Assembly: GCA_934047225.1 (NCBI GenBank)
Contig: OW203989.1
Location: forward strand, 8,035,977-8,099,976
DNA length: 64,000 nt
Direction of reading: 5' to 3'
DNA from: Ypsolopha sequella
Lineage: Eukaryota; Arthropoda; Insecta; Lepidoptera; Ypsolophidae
Position numbers and translations under genes: made by a program. The notes below the pieces were generated by a model, which was not told where the DNA came from, searched no databases, and was given only the letters and a program-made list of their open reading frames with translations. This document shows, piece after piece, positions 10,460-23,306 of this stretch (within the stretch, counting starts at the first letter, position 1; the number at the start of each line of letters is the position of its first letter).

Positions 10460-12800
10460 AAAACAGGTCCTCACAACTTTTTTCTGATAAATAATATCAC
10501 ATCATAATATTATCTTATCGCATAACTAATTTATGTTAGATTAACTGACAATTATTAGTACGTTACAATTATACAACAGTTTATATATAAACTTTACAAG
10601 TTGAAAGTCAAGTATTTCTTCACGACCTTGTCGACGGGTCAACATACGTGAACGAACCATAGAAACCTTTTAAATTTATTATAAAATAGCTCTTAGCGCA
10701 ATGCAATTAAGGCGTTACTATGAAACAGAGGTAAGATTATGGGACAAGTTCATTTCCTTTACTACACTTTGCACTACTTCCTTCTTCTTTGTTTAGGAAT
10801 TAATGACCTTGGTATGGACTTCAAAGGAATTTAAACGAACTACGATCATACATTACAAATAATAAATTAACTCTTTAAGGCGATAACAAAAAAAAGGGGT
10901 TTTTTCGAATTAATTTACTCCACTATAACGTCATCTACGTATTTTATTTTTGGATAAATGTTTATGGAATATTTTATTAAGATTCTCACTGAAGGAAAAC
11001 GCGATTGGATGAAATTTTCTCGATAGAATTTAATTCCGAAAATACCTCTAAATTGTTTAATTTTTTCCTGTAATTCTGAAATCCTAACTAATATCATTGT
11101 GAAATTGCATTTAAAATGTGGATATTATGTATTTATAAAGGAGTAACAGGGATGCTAAAACTTTTACGCATTGCCTTTAACCAACCCTCAAGATTTGTGC
11201 TCAGAAACCGTAAAAGATAATCGGTTTATCAATAAAAACAAATATCTTGAAGAAAATGCACTTGTACACTATTTTACTCGTATATTGTACACCCAACTGG
11301 TTTCGAAAATCAATGAATTATCAAGGGTCTTTAGTTTTTTTTTTAACGCAAACTACGTGCTGCAAACAAAAGTCCATACCGAAATTTGTTGGAAAAAAAA
11401 ACAAAGTCATATTGGCAAGTAAGCAGCACATTCTATTTATGAATTATCATCATGATAATAACGGTTGGGTTACGCACGTTGGCTATACGTTTTAGAGCCC
11501 AAACCTAGCGGAGAATAAAGAAATAATGAAAACCCGCGTTATCAAACGTTCAGAAATTCGAAGCACGCGGCCCGTTTACACCGCCATGTTTATTTTAAAT
11601 AAGGTTTCCTTAAGTAAAAGTAAACTCGGGAGGATTCTGTGGGCTAAGGGACTGAATGAAAAATTAAGGAAAATACTTTGAGAGCGGTTTCTCGCGAATC
11701 GGAATTTCAAGTTTGTTTTCTTCAAACGAAAACTTTCAGCCATTAATGGGATTGATACTCCACAATAATGAAGGGTTAAAATTACACGGAGAATGGATTT
11801 AATAATACAGAAACAATACAACAAGTATCAGGTGCGTTCATCAATTAAATTAAATTTGTGATAACAAGACAAGACGAGTCGGGATTCAGGATAGATTTCT
11901 CGACGCAGACAATCAGTCAGCGCGCGGAAGTTTCCCGCGTTTTCAGAATCTATTAATTATTCAACATCAATTCCCTGGGAATAGACGAGGGCTGTCTTTT
12001 GCTATAGAGTCCGTTCCATAATCTTCTTATATTAAGTAATTGAAAAAACAATAAAATGCAAAGTAAAATCTAAACTGTTAACTGTATGAGTCTTATTTGG
12101 TTTCTGAAACCGAGTTTACAAAATGACTTCCAGAGTCATTTCATCTTTAAGCGTTTTGAGAATGTTGTATTTCAATCAAGCAGCTAACTTTAAATAATTA
12201 TCAAACCTGAATCTTCGATTTAAAGGCGTTTTATACTTTCGTTGTCAGTCCGTCTGTAAACAATTGTCACAGCCTTGTAATTTTGAACTATTTAGCTTGG
12301 AGGGTTCAAAGGAACCAAATATATAGCAATTAGTTACCTACATAAAGTTAACAACAATCAGCAAAATAGCAAATGTAAAAAAAAGTTTTTATCTATAAAA
12401 CAAAATACATATCATAAATACAACAGTTTACAAAAGTATTTTTGAGTACTGTGTTGGACGGAACCAACTTCAGAACTTCAGTGCGTGAGTATAACTCTCA
12501 TCATCGATTTTTTTTTCCATTACAGAAAACTGAATGTTCTGGAACGCATTCTGAAAATGAAGAATATGATGTCGGATGGCGGGAAACGAGGCGGTTGCGT
12601 GCGGAAACGTGATGATTTGAGCGAGCTACTGTATTAAATTATCATTTAGTTCTGTTTGTGACTACAGCTTTGAAGGGAACATTATATCCCCTTGTCTTTT
12701 TTGCGATATCTAGGTTAAGTGGGAACGGGAAGCTTTTGATGAACTTTTCGGTATTAAATAGGCATTGTTTTTGTAAGAGAGTTCTGTTGCTTCTAAATTA
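10460..12800. other. unannotated stretch
   Basis: No gene, RNA or repeat was recognised. Open frames of 60-83 codons at 10915, 11171, 11247 and 11576 overlap one another on both strands and show no domain. I read them as chance. Confidence 0.3.
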
Positions 12801-12807
12801 ATGGACT

Positions 12808-12930
12808 CACAATATTTCTGACTGACTGATCTATCAACGCATAGCCCAAACGGCTGGATTAAGATACAAGAATTCGGACTGTAGGTCCCTTGTATGGCGA
12901 AGACATTCACTGATGAAGGATTTAAGAGAA
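12808..12930 (+). repeat. fragment of the family A-related repeat seen at 20985
   Basis: CTGACTGACTGATCTATCAACGC followed by CAAACGGCTGGA and a TAGGTCCCTT block matches 21066-21185, where the same order of motifs occurs. No ends are visible. Confidence 0.5.
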
Positions 12931-14600
12931 TCTCTTTGGGATCAAGTGAAACGGCATCTACGCAAAAATCGCTGAGGGCCGTCCCGTCCGCTAGTGTACT
13001 GAAAATAAGCCAAAGTAAGTTGGCAACTTTTCACGTGTAACATTTTAAGCAATTTTCCACTGAGTTTACGCATATACTTGACCGAATTTCCCTGATCAGA
13101 TGTTAATCTTCCCTATCAAGCCCCTTCAGCTGTGCACAAAAAGCAAAGTATCCTAACAATACATCGTTGTTTCTTGGCGACCTCACACAAACTTGGCATC
13201 ACGCGTCGATTTCCCGAGGGCATGAAAGAATCGATATCTATTGTGCTTGGTCCCTTCGACATTAAATTATATGCGAGGGTGCATTTGAAGTTTAGGAGAT
13301 GTTGCCAGGATTTGTTTAATAATTATTGATTTAGGAAGGTAAGCCAGAGATTATACCACAGTCCGTAAAAGATTGCTAGAGTCCTGTGACAGCTGTCAGC
13401 GCTATATATGTATATGTTTGGATAAGTGATCGCTTAACAATTAAATAATGCAATTATGAAATCAAAAAGTTCCGCGTTTCAGAAATGTCAGATCTGTATG
13501 GCATGTCTAAACGGCCGTTCATACTGTTTTGGATTTGAAACAACGTTATGATGTTACGTTTTTGCAAACCCGTAACGTAACTTTAAATGCAAATTAAACA
13601 TCAAATTATTTTTCCAGTGAATTAATTCCAGAGATTATCTCCTACATCCAACGTCACTCACAATCACCTCCTCTCTATGATTAATGTTTTTTTTTTTTTT
13701 TGATTAATAATTATTATATTTTCAACGCGGGCAGGGCCGCGGCCGCGGGCACATCCAGTTTATTATAATTTCTAGTTAAATATATATTACTAGGTCAATA
13801 ATGAAGTATGTCTTTCATAAAGTCTTTCACTTCATTAAATACCAGTATGTAGTGTTTTTAGTATTTTTATTAATTTGTTTCTTTAATATACCATAACGAT
13901 TTAAAGTATAGATAAGAAACAAAAACGGAATAGCACAAATTGAGCTGCAAAATCGTTTTTAAATTTAATCGCCATTTCAAGGTTTGCAAGGAAGGTTGCT
14001 AGAGATTGGGAGTCCCAATGTAAACGATGCCGATGTAAACCGCCCGGCGCGTGACACCGAAGATGCTTAGTACAAATTGTATGGCGTTTTTAGGATAGAT
14101 TCGTGCGCCGCACGGAGCCGGAAATTGCCGAGAGAATACGAAAGACTCTCGCTTGGGCGACGTTTGGCTCTCGGATGCATGACCCGAGGCCTTTTGACCT
14201 ACGCACTAGTACGCACTTTTCACGCGCGCTTGCGGTGTTATTTTGATTAATTTGTGCATGATTAATTACTTGGTAATCTAACAAAATAGTGAATATTAAG
14301 TAAAATGATTTGAAAATATTTACTAAACCCATGCAGTGCGCCACCGGTTCTCTGACGCACCAGCCGCCACTGATTGGGACCATGTATACGTAGTTCTTCT
14401 AACAGGTTACGGTGAAGCACCAATTTCGGTGAAGTTGACGATAAATGGCAACACCTCTCGACAGCGACATTATTCGACATCTGCGAAGTCGATCGGCTTT
14501 GCCTTTTGTCAATATTTGTTGGATTTTTGACTAATGCGGACTTGAAAGGGAAACTCTGCTTGCTTCGATGACACTGAGTTGTGTGTTTGTGATTGGGAGT
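12931..14600. other. unannotated stretch with a GC-richer patch at 14100-14500
   Basis: I found no coding exon. The moderately GC-rich patch at 14100-14500 has overlapping short open frames on both strands, none with a domain or good splice context. A T-run at about 13689 and a GC cluster (GGCCGCGGCCGCGG, about 13735) are the other visible features. Confidence 0.3.
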
Positions 14601-14607
14601 AATGGTT

Positions 14608-15032
14608 CTAGGGTGCCGTCAAAAAAGGAAACCCAAAGAAAAGCTTCGGTGTTTGTCTGTCTGTCAGCGCTGCGTCAAAACGGGTAGGCTGATTGAACTG
14701 AAACTTGGTATGTAGTAGTACGTGGATAATTAACATAGGGGAAAAAACTGGCCAAGTGCGAATCGGACTCGCGCACGAAGGGTTTCGTACCATTATCTAT
14801 GAAAAAACGGCAAAAAAATCATGTCTGTTCTGTGGGAGACCCTTAAATATTTATTTAATTCTGTTTTTTAGTATTTTTATAGGGGCAACAGAAATACATC
14901 ATCTGTGAAAATTCAACTGTCTAACTATCCCGGTTCATGAGATACAGCCTGGTGACAGACAGACAGACAGACGGACAGCGGAGTCTTAGTAATAGGGTCG
15001 TTGGTAACCCTTTGGGTACGGAACCCTAAAAA
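14608..15032 (+). repeat. family A repeat copy with a preceding fragment
   Basis: The well-preserved part begins GGCCAAGTGCGAATCGGACT (about 14750) and ends GGGTACGGAACCCTAAAAA (about 15032), with an internal (ACAG)n tract at 14957-14975. A related piece starting AGGGTGCCGTC lies just upstream from 14610. No transposase is encoded, so the superfamily is unknown to me. The termini are a repeat type I associate with moth and butterfly genomes. Confidence 0.7.
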
Positions 15033-15770
15033 CGGAAAATTTGCTATTTAGGTGGAGCATTCATCAGGGACGCTGGGGCAACAAACTGAAAAAAAAATCG
15101 ATGGCGTTACATCCTCTTTTACGTTTTGAAGTGTGAAAAACCAAATTCAAATGGATATTTTACAATCGCAGGATAAACAAAAAAACCATAAAAAGGAGAA
15201 TTGAGGCTTTAGGAAATTGATATCTATGAGTAACATCTGTTTTTGACTTCGAAGAAGGTAGTGTTTTCTCAAAAAGAGAATAATGTGTCAAGGTACCAGT
15301 GGCATTACCCAAAAAGCAGTATTCACCAAATGAAAAAGTAACCTGCTTTTATCAACACAATAATCTTGAGAAGACGCGAATTATTCGGCAGCAAAACGCG
15401 ATTTAAGAGCGAATTATTTTAAAAGAACTCGACTTTAATTTTATTTACATAATTCGTCATATGTGTGGCCGCTAGCGGTTTCAGCTTTCTCTTGATGTCC
15501 ATAAATGTTTCAGATGTCAGATACAACGAAATCAGAAAATTATATTCAAAATTAAGTTACATAATATAATATCGATTATTTCAAACTGAAAGGTCGTATC
15601 TACTTCGATGAGCCTTTGTAGATACAACATATATGTGCACCATTGCGATTGCAGTGCTCCAACCAAAACCGTATGTACTCATTGTACATACCACAGTATA
15701 GCTGATGCTTTTCCAATTCATAGGTATTTAGTTTAGTGTAAAAGCTTTTTAAGTTTACGTCATTATGAAA
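15033..15770. other. unannotated stretch
   Basis: Nothing was recognised. A 63-codon minus-strand frame at 15600-15791 runs into the LINE tail that follows but has no reverse-transcriptase motif. Confidence 0.3.
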
Positions 15771-15784
15771 AAACGGATCCAAGA

Positions 15785-15895
15785 CAAACACTCTTTATTG
15801 TACACCAAAATAAATAAATCACGTCAAAGAAAATACTTATAAAAGAAATTAACAATTGGCGGCTATATCACTTATAGCAATTTCTTCCAGACAAC
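15785..15895 (-). mobile_element. family C LINE 3' tail, copy 1
   Basis: On the minus strand this reads TCTGGAAGAAATTGCTATAA...GCCGCC and then ends GGTGTACAATAAAGAGTG. The layout of a stem-loop, a GCCGCC block and a terminal TGTACAATAAAGA matches four other tails in the window. That is the 3' untranslated end of a non-LTR retrotransposon, with the 5' part truncated. Confidence 0.6.
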
Positions 15896-15992
15896 CTTTA
15901 TAGGATCACTTTGTTTTGTTGTCTGTCTGTCTGTCCGGTGTCAAGAGGCAATTCCCTTTTTCTCAGACACTGCTTGATGTACGTATCAAGTT

Positions 15993-16112
15993 GAAATTCT
16001 TTATTCTTTATTGTACACAGATACAATAAGTAGAATTATTTACAATAAAAAAAAATAGAGAGAGGCGAGCTTATCTCTGAAGAGATTTCTTCCAACAAAC
16101 CTCACTGGGAGA
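15993..16112 (-). mobile_element. family C LINE 3' tail, copy 2
   Basis: The minus strand reads GTTGGAAGAAATCTCTTCAG, AGATAAGCTCGCC and finally GTGTACAATAAAGAATAAAG. The stem ATCTCT/AGAGAT lies at 16073-16086. It lies about 100 bases from copy 1 in the same orientation, suggesting independent insertion at neighbouring sites. Confidence 0.65.
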
Positions 16113-16548
16113 GGAGAGGACACTATAATAGTAAAAATTAGTAATCATACATACGTGTACTGAAAATAAAATCATAAAGTAATTGAATATATGAAACAAA
16201 ATATTAACAAAAAATCCTAATAATATTTTTTTTTATTAATAGCTTCGTGTGTTGCAGGTTATATTAAAAAAGTAACTACTGAGTGTAGATTTCTCTCATT
16301 AATTCCTCATTGAGTGTTTTGTATTGAGTAAGAAAAATCCTCTCACTTTCAAATGTTATAAGCAAATAAACTAAGAAATGTCAATATCCATTAATCCACG
16401 ATGGCGTAAGCCATTTAATGGAGTGTAATGAACAGTTTTTATCGCTAAATTAATAATGTATATAATCGCTTATTAACATTTCATAAAGATGCAAATCCGT
16501 TTTGCATAGAAATCACACATTCCTTCAAAATGGGTCTGTACTTTATTA

Positions 16549-16935
16549 TTTTTCAATGCAAGTGCTCGTAAAGGCCGACTTTTTATGCATAAAAACCGAA
16601 CAGAAAGTCGATTATTTCACCCTAGGGCTTTATTTTTTTTTAATTTATTTACGAGAAGTTCGCTAACCTGCACCCTTTCCTGTGTACCATAAATGTTATA
16701 CTTTTTTCCCCACTGTTTTATGGCTCTGGATACAGTCTTTTTCAGCCAATCATAATTTAAAGTTCACAAGATTATATCTATTTTATTTCCTCACACTATG
16801 CATTGAAAAACGTAGTATGATACACGGGCGTAAGAGCAATAAATTACTCGGTTACGTTTAAAACACTCGCTACGCTTGTGTTTCAAATCGTCCTCGTAAT
16901 TTATTCCTTTTCGCCCTTGTAGCATAAACTACTAT
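16549..16935 (+). repeat. family B repeat, copy 3
   Basis: This is a full-length copy, with the same boundaries as copy 1 and about the same length. It differs by scattered substitutions only. Confidence 0.75.
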
Positions 16936-17378
16936 TCTCATGCCCTTTTGATGGCTCAATACCAGAAATAAAATTCATGCTCATTATATATTTTACTACT
17001 ATTTTAAGGGCAGTTCAAAACTTATCATAATCGAAAAATAAGATACTGGTATCGGTTTTCTTGTGAATATTTCTCCATGAGAATAGTTTATAAAAAGGCA
17101 GAGCAAAGAGACTCTTGTGTGTACCGAATAAAAACCATAAAAATATACATATTTCTTTATTTTATGAGTTCTTGAATTAAGGATTGGATATTATCTTGGA
17201 CCACTTAACAAATGAATACTAAAATAGGATCAGAAATCGTAAAATACTATCTATAGTTACAAGTGTAAATATTCATGTTTGCAATGGAGTAAAAACGAAT
17301 AAGACATATGGAAGTGATCGTTTATTAGAGCAACGCCACCACAAAATAACCAATTACAGAAGGTTTACTCCACATAAC

Positions 17379-17513
17379 TAGCGAAAACAGGCGCACGCAC
17401 ACATAGACGCGTACGTACGACGATCTCGGATGAAGTCGGTCGAATACCAATACGAAATTCGGCCGAGATCATCATACGTACGCGTCTTTGCATGTGTGCA
17501 TCTGTTTTCGCTC
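17379..17513. repeat. large palindrome with CG-rich arms
   Basis: GCGAAAACAGGCGCACGCAC followed by AGACGCGTACGTACGA pairs with the right arm (reverse complement GCGAAAACAGATGCACACAT...AGACGCGTACGTATGA). The arms are about 50 bases each around a short centre containing CGAATACC. The short minus-strand frame over it is a by-product. Confidence 0.65.
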
Positions 17514-17604
17514 CGTTGCGTTCGAGTCGGCCTTCCGCCGCCACCAACAACTTTTTTTTAGTGTGCTATAAAGAATATGATATGGTATTCACAAAACTAC
17601 CACA

Positions 17605-18252
17605 TTTTTAGGGTTCCGTACCCAAAGGGCAAATCGGAGCCCTATTAATGTCACTCCGCTGTCCGTCTGTCTGTACGTCAGGGGTCTCTAGCTCTTAGAC
17701 GAAATGTGATAGAAACCTGAAAATGTTATATGTTGTATAAAATGTTGACCCAAAGCCGATTTCAGAATTTAAAATGTAATAAAATTATTTTTCAGGGGGG
17801 GGGGGGCTTATACAAGAAAATGAAGCCGAAAAAAAATGTTTTTTCTTACCCTGGCATGTGGCGTGTATCCTTGTCTAGAGCTCATTAAGTAGAGTATAAA
17901 ATAATATATATTTTTAAATTTTTTAGTCTTGAGAAATAAGGAAATGGGGTGCTATCAAAGTTACCATTTTTGTTACGGGGTCTATCTCAAAGCTCAAAGC
18001 AGTTAGGAATTTGAAACTTCTGTATATTATGTACCATATGCTCAATGCTGTATTTAAACAACAAATATTAATAACACCGATATATATTGTAGTTTTAGAG
18101 TTACGTTCCCGAATACTCAACCAACTTAATTTTGCACATTTATGTCTGACAGAATTAGAGCATTACCTAAAATTAAATAAATATCTAGTTTCAAATAATT
18201 GGTCTTATGTACAGAATCCTAAAAGAGCGATGCCCGGCCGGTTTTTTTTATT
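17605..18252 (-). repeat. family A repeat copy with a 12-base G run
   Basis: The copy runs from TTTTTAGGGTTCCGTACCCAAA to GCCCGGCCGGTTTTTTTT, the reverse orientation of the 14750 copy. A run of 12 Gs sits at 17795-17806, and the usual GTCCGTCTGTCTGT tract lies near the left end. The open frames inside are not conserved in other copies. Confidence 0.65.
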
Positions 18253-18600
18253 ATGGTAATTTTGCTACATGATGTAAACGTGTTAAATATCCATCATGTT
18301 TTACATACATTCATACTCGTCTCTTTCGTTATCTAGCGCTTGCATCTCAGTCATTAAACATACTCGCGATGATCTCCGATACCCTCCCACTATCTAACGT
18401 ATCTATCGATTAAAATTACCGTGATTTTCATCAATTGCAAAGGTTGGAAGTTGGAAGCGACTGCATAACTAACTTCAAATATTTGATGGAAAGTAAACCT
18501 TATGACTAAATAATAAGGTCGATTGACACACCGCTTGTAGAGTGTAATCAAGTCTGTCAAGTAAACGTTGTGCACAATGGATGGGTTCTGTGAACGTAGG

Positions 18601-18834
18601 CAGTGGCGTGCCAGAACTTTTTGCTGGAAAAGCAAGCAATTGGTCAAGAATAACAATAAAAAAATATGAAAAAATTTAAATATCACTTTAAAAAAAAAAT
18701 TGTTACTTAGAGTGAAAATTTCCTACAAAAACATTTTTTTCCAAAGTGATATTTAAATTTTTTCATATTTATTTATATAGTTATTCTTGACCAATTGCTT
18801 GCTTTTCCAGCAAAAAGTTCTGTGCACGCCTTTG
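18601..18834. mobile_element. family D hAT-type foldback element, copy 2
   Basis: The 234-bp element begins CAGTGGCGTGCCAGAACTTT and ends with the inverse (AAAGTTCTGTGCACGCCTTTG). Its arms pair almost completely for about 100 bases, including GCTGGAAAAGCAAGCAATTG. It is flanked by AACGTAGG (18593-18600) and AATGTAGG (18835-18842), an 8-bp duplication with one mismatch that is typical of hAT insertion. No transposase is present. Confidence 0.8.
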
Positions 18835-19654
18835 AATGTAGGTGCACTTTTTTAATTAGTGGTACGACATCGAGAATTGAATGGCTTTTCAGGAGTCTCA
18901 GTGCTATTTATTCTGTAATGCCCTATTTCTGCTGGTCAACCGTTCCAGCTATTAATATTAACATGATATTAGGTCTTTACATATGAAATTGCCGTTTTCT
19001 ATAGAATTTGAAGGAAATCAATTTTTAGTAGTAACATTTTTGCATTTTTTTTTAGGAATGACAAGGACAAACTAATGAGCTTTGTTTTTTGTATGAATGA
19101 GACAACATTAAAATGCAATACTTTAATTTTTGGTAAGCGTCGGCTTAAATTTTTTTTACGAATCTTATCATGGAAATGGATGGCATTTATGACGTACTGT
19201 TTTTGAAATTTAAAATTTGGTTATCAAACTGACAATAAAAACAAAATTTAATACGTAGATGTAAATCCTTGAAATCAACTTTCAAACAAAAAACAAATAA
19301 TGGAAATAGCCATTGAATTATAGCAATGAACTCATGAATCTGTAAGAAAATTTCGGCATTTTCATGGGTAAAGAAAGACTTATTATTTAAGCTGTACTAT
19401 TAAGGGTTTCCGATTTTTCAACGGACCCCTAAAAACGCGACAACCGTTAATGATGTAAAGATAAACCGTAGACATAGCGTTAATTTGAAGGATTGAAGTA
19501 CAGAAATAATGTCTTCATGTAACAGGTGCTTGGGTAATGTGAAGGGCAAACTGGTGGGTACGTAGAAACTAATGGACTTTCGTTTGAATTTGGGCAACAT
19601 GAGTTAGGCAATCTTATAAGATAACATCAAAATAAAACTGGAATGTAGAAGATT

Positions 19655-19776
19655 GCAGTGGCAGCCCAGTCGATAAGACTCAACCTTGAGACCCGCATTC
19701 GAATCCTTGTCGAGCATGCACCAATGAGTTTATCAGAATTTATATGCATAGTATTTGTATGTTCACCACTTGCTAA
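19655..19776 (+). mobile_element. tRNA-derived SINE remnant
   Basis: GTGGCAGCCCAGTCGATAAG resembles an RNA polymerase III box A region. GCATTCGAATCCT, about 40 bases on, resembles box B (GGTTCGAATCC). It is followed by CGAGCATGCACCAATGAGTT, a body I associate with lepidopteran SINEs from memory. It appears 3'-truncated where family H begins. Confidence 0.5.
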
Positions 19777-20135
19777 CCCAAGTAACTTTTAAGGTTTTAG
19801 AAAGGTACTGAAAAGGTTCTAATACCTTTGTATGGAAATCTGCTCATAAGTCTTTGTAGTCTCAATTACTTTATATTAACGTTATATTAACCTCCTGAGT
19901 GCAAAAAGGGCCCACGTTGTAGAACGTTTCTGAGAGCTACAGCAAAACCTGTAGCTCTTATCTATAACCTTTCTAACTACTTACTCAAAACCCAAATATA
20001 ACCTTCACAACCTTAATTTAACGTTAATATAACCATACAATACAACTAATAGTTTCTACATTAGTCTTGGATGTAACTCTATGACAACTTAAAACCTTTT
20101 TGATAGAAATGAATAACGCTTTTCCAGGACTTTCG
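19777..20135 (+). repeat. family H repeat end
   Basis: This stretch starts CCCAAGTAACTTTTAAGG and continues with many AACCTT and ACCTTT motifs. The mirror-image end GTTACTTGGG closes a similar AACCTT-rich stretch at 28395-28950. Both contain AACGTTAAT. I cannot place the family, and the right-hand boundary here is uncertain. Confidence 0.4.
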
Positions 20136-20984
20136 GGTTTTAAAATGTTTCTGTTTAAGATTGTTTGTACGCAGAAACATTAATGGTGGGTTTAAATTAC
20201 TTATTTATAATGGCGCCATTCCCTGTCATTATACCAAGGTTCAAAATGGCTAGATATGTAAGTGTTGTTTTCTTGAAAAATAGTTAGTAGCATGTTAAAG
20301 TCAGATAAAATGCAAAACATAGTGCGATTGCTACATTATCGTGAAACTTTAGGATAATAGTGCTATATGCGAGACGGGCCTTTCGTAATTGCAAATTTTC
20401 AGGACATTTTAAATTAAAAAAAATGAAAAAATAAGGTGTTTGATGGTTTGTCGTTTTAGAAATAAAAGTTATACTCATATATAAAAACGTATATTTAAAA
20501 TTATATAGAACATGTTATATAATTTTGCTTCGTTGTATTAAAGTGTTATTTTCAGTTCGTTTTTTTTTTATTTTAGTATTTATGGCTGACGTTAGGAAAT
20601 TACTAGAAAGCATTCAAGTTAACCTTTTCAGAACTATAACAGCTCAAAACTCTTAATTTTTGCCAAAGTAAGAGCTAAAGGTAATTTCGCGGAGCTATAT
20701 AAAACCAAAAGGCTGTTTCCACAGCTTTCAGGTTATCGTCAGGAGTAATTCAATACTCGCCAGTCGCGACCACAACCATTAAGCAAAATCAAGTGTTCAA
20801 GTGTTCATCACAAGTGATATCAAGCAGCTACAGGATGCTCCTTGAGTGCAAATAAGTTACTATTTCTTTTTTCAATTATGTTTAGTCGATAGGTACTTGT
20901 CTAACTTATGTTTTACCTTTACTACTGAATACATTTAAATTTAGCCTTAAGTAGTCCTTAACAGTGACCAGACTACCTATCTTG
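20136..20984. other. unannotated stretch
   Basis: No gene was seen. An AACCTTTTCAGAA block at about 20620-20750 has a texture like family H and could be its far end. Confidence 0.25.
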
Positions 20985-21547
20985 AAAAAAACGGACAAGT
21001 GCGAGTTGGACTCGCCCGTCGAGGGTTCCGTACAAATTTGTATATAAAAGAATACTGTGACTGACTGACTGACTGACTGATTGACTGACTGATCTATCAA
21101 CGCCGAGACCAAACAGCTAAACCTAGGAACATGAAATTTGCACCGTAGGTTCCTTTTATTGCGTAAACATCCGCTAAGAAAGGATTTTTTGAAAATCAAT
21201 TCATAATGAAAGGGGGTAGAAACTTGTTTGGAAAATCATAATCCGTGGGAGTATCAACATATACTGAAGAGTCAACATACTTCGCATAAATACTCTTTTT
21301 AATAAACTATAAGAAACCTGTAAGAGGGTTTTACAAAACTAATCCCCCGAAGGGGTAAAATAGCGTGTTAAGTTATATATCGAAAATTGCATCCCTTGAG
21401 TGTATCTACTTAAAACTTTGCTTAAATATTCCTTCCTTAAAACGTATAATGAGATACATGTAGGAAAGTTTTCAAAAATTATCCATCCCCTAATGGGGAT
21501 GAAATGGGTTAAAAACTTTGATATGGAAAATCACAATCCCTGGGCAT

Positions 21548-22711
21548 ATATATTTATTTATTTAATCATTTATTTATTTATTTATTTTACAAAACCCACA
21601 GCACAATTTACAACAATAATACAGAAAAACATTAACTAAACATAGGCCAATAACGGGTTTACATTATATAATCTTTACTTAAATATACTAAAATAACTAA
21701 GACGAAAAAGAAAAAATTATAATAAAAAAATCAAACTGGATAATAAAAACTACAAGAGAAAGCGTAATGTACAAGCTAATCAATAAAAAAAAATAATAAT
21801 AAGAAAATTAATATAGTCACTAAGGAAAACAAGGGCTTTAGCACAATCACTAGATACTTATAATTATAATAATAATAGTAAAAAGTTAGAACACTTCTGT
21901 AAGGGCGTGTGAGAGGGTGCATGAGGGTGTGTATGTAAGTGTGAGGGTGACTTTTTTTTTTTTTATATATTTATATGACACTACTAATATCACTCGGAGA
22001 GTGATCTAAGCAACATATTCTTATATTGGGACCTCTTAAGGTCAAATATATCAATTTCTTTGAATTTTTTATTAAAAGTACGAGGTAAGCGACAACTTAA
22101 AGAATTTTGAGCATAGTTTGTGTGAACTAAAGGCGTATGGAAAAGGGGTGTGTGACGAGTGCGTGTAGAAGGTGCACACAAATTTAGGATGGATGAAGTA
22201 AGGTCGATACAGTTAATTGCACCATGACATATTTTGTGGAAAAGTAACATGTCTAAAAGTGTTCGTCTGTTCTCCAGGGTCAATAAATTATGTGATCTAC
22301 AGGAATCGTCGTAATCGATGCTTGGTTTTTTTGTACGATAGTTCAAATGCCGTACGTATTTGCTTTGTATACGTTCAATCATTTCCTTGTAAATTATGTA
22401 CTGAGGATTCCATATACTGCTACAATACTCTAAGGTACTTCTTACATATGCACAATACAAGCTACTGATACATCCTAGATCAGTAAAGGGTTTACTAACC
22501 CTCAAAACAAATCCAAGATTCTTATATGCCTGTTTAGATATTTTCTCTATGTGATCGCTGAAGGACAACTTGGAGTCCAACAGAACTCCTAGGTCACACA
22601 CAGAATCAACCTTTTGTATCGGGTTATTGTCAAGCCAATATGAGTGACTTATTGGATTCGCTTTACGGGTAAAACTGATGAAGTTACATTTAGAGACGTT
22701 GACATTAATTT
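21548..22711 (-). mobile_element. 5'-truncated non-LTR retrotransposon (LINE)
   Basis: On the minus strand this contains the end of a reverse transcriptase ORF and then a 3' untranslated region of about 440 bases. That region holds a T/A-rich part and GGGTTTTGTAAAATAAATAA, and ends in a tail of repeated AAATAA units (about 21548-21590). The 5' end is cut abruptly near 22711, the usual result of incomplete target-primed reverse transcription. The 3' untranslated region differs from family C, so this is a different LINE lineage. Confidence 0.8.
21990..22710 (-). pseudogene. C-terminal part of a LINE reverse transcriptase
   Basis: The open frame continues upstream of its first methionine (22601) to about 22710, giving roughly 240 codons to a natural stop at 21990. 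Recognisable jockey/CR1-type landmarks occur in order. These are VSKCNFISFTRK, then a LGVLLDSKLSFSDHI segment, an IWNPQY segment, an ENRRTLLDMLLFHK segment, and a LPRTFNK motif near the C-terminus. This is the region after the palm domain (thumb and connection), so the catalytic FADD-type motif and the endonuclease are absent. No internal stop is present, which suggests a relatively young insertion. The protein cannot work alone. Confidence 0.8.
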
Positions 22712-22935
22712 TGTTTATTTATAAACTTATATATTATGTATAACTTATATACATATATACACTTACTTACAACTTCGCATAAATCATATTCAGAAAAATA
22801 AGACACGTATAAGATTTTTTTTTTTTAAAGAAAACCGTACGCATAACAGGATTTAGCGGGATGTTGAAGCTTTCATTGTAAAATATGAAACGCATTACAT
22901 ACTAAATTCACGTGGACGAAGACTAGTTATAAATA

Positions 22936-23306
22936 ATTCAGACTTTTTTTTATGATTAAATTACAAATGTATAGTTTTTAGATGTTTTCCTGTATTCGTA
23001 GTATAAGATAATACTTGCCTTTCATAGTTCTAGGTCAACGGAAAGTATACATTTTGATTCCCTTGAGAATGTCGAAATATACGATTTTAGTGGCATTAAA
23101 AGCCGTATTTTTTTTGCGTTAACATAAAAATTTATTTTTTTCGCAACTTTAAGTAACAGTAGACTTGATTATATGGTTTTAATTTCAATTTGATAACTTC
23201 ACGCGTTCTTGAGATAAAGGGTCTGGACAGATAGACGGACAGGCGGCCAGACAGACGGACAACAAAGTGATCCTATAAGGGTTCTATTTTTAGGGTTCCG
23301 TACCTA
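22936..23306 (+). repeat. 3' part of a family A copy
   Basis: CACGCGTTCTTGAGATAAAGG is followed by a GACGGACAG-rich tract and ACAAAGTGATCCTATAAGGG. It joins the left end of the large family A element in inverted orientation near TAGGGTTCCGTACC. The first part of the interval is AT-rich and unassigned. Confidence 0.45.

Larger units (their letters stand above)
20985..22935 (+). repeat. family A/G-like repeat split by a LINE
   Basis: The left end is ACGGACAAGTGCGAGTTGGA (about 20991). A (GACT)n tract follows at 21060-21095, then paired CCCCGAAGGGG and CCCTAATGGGG blocks. The right end, CACGTGGACGAAGACTAGTT (about 22910-22930), resembles the reverse of a family G terminus. The truncated LINE at about 21548-22711 interrupts it. 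Boundaries are approximate. Confidence 0.45.
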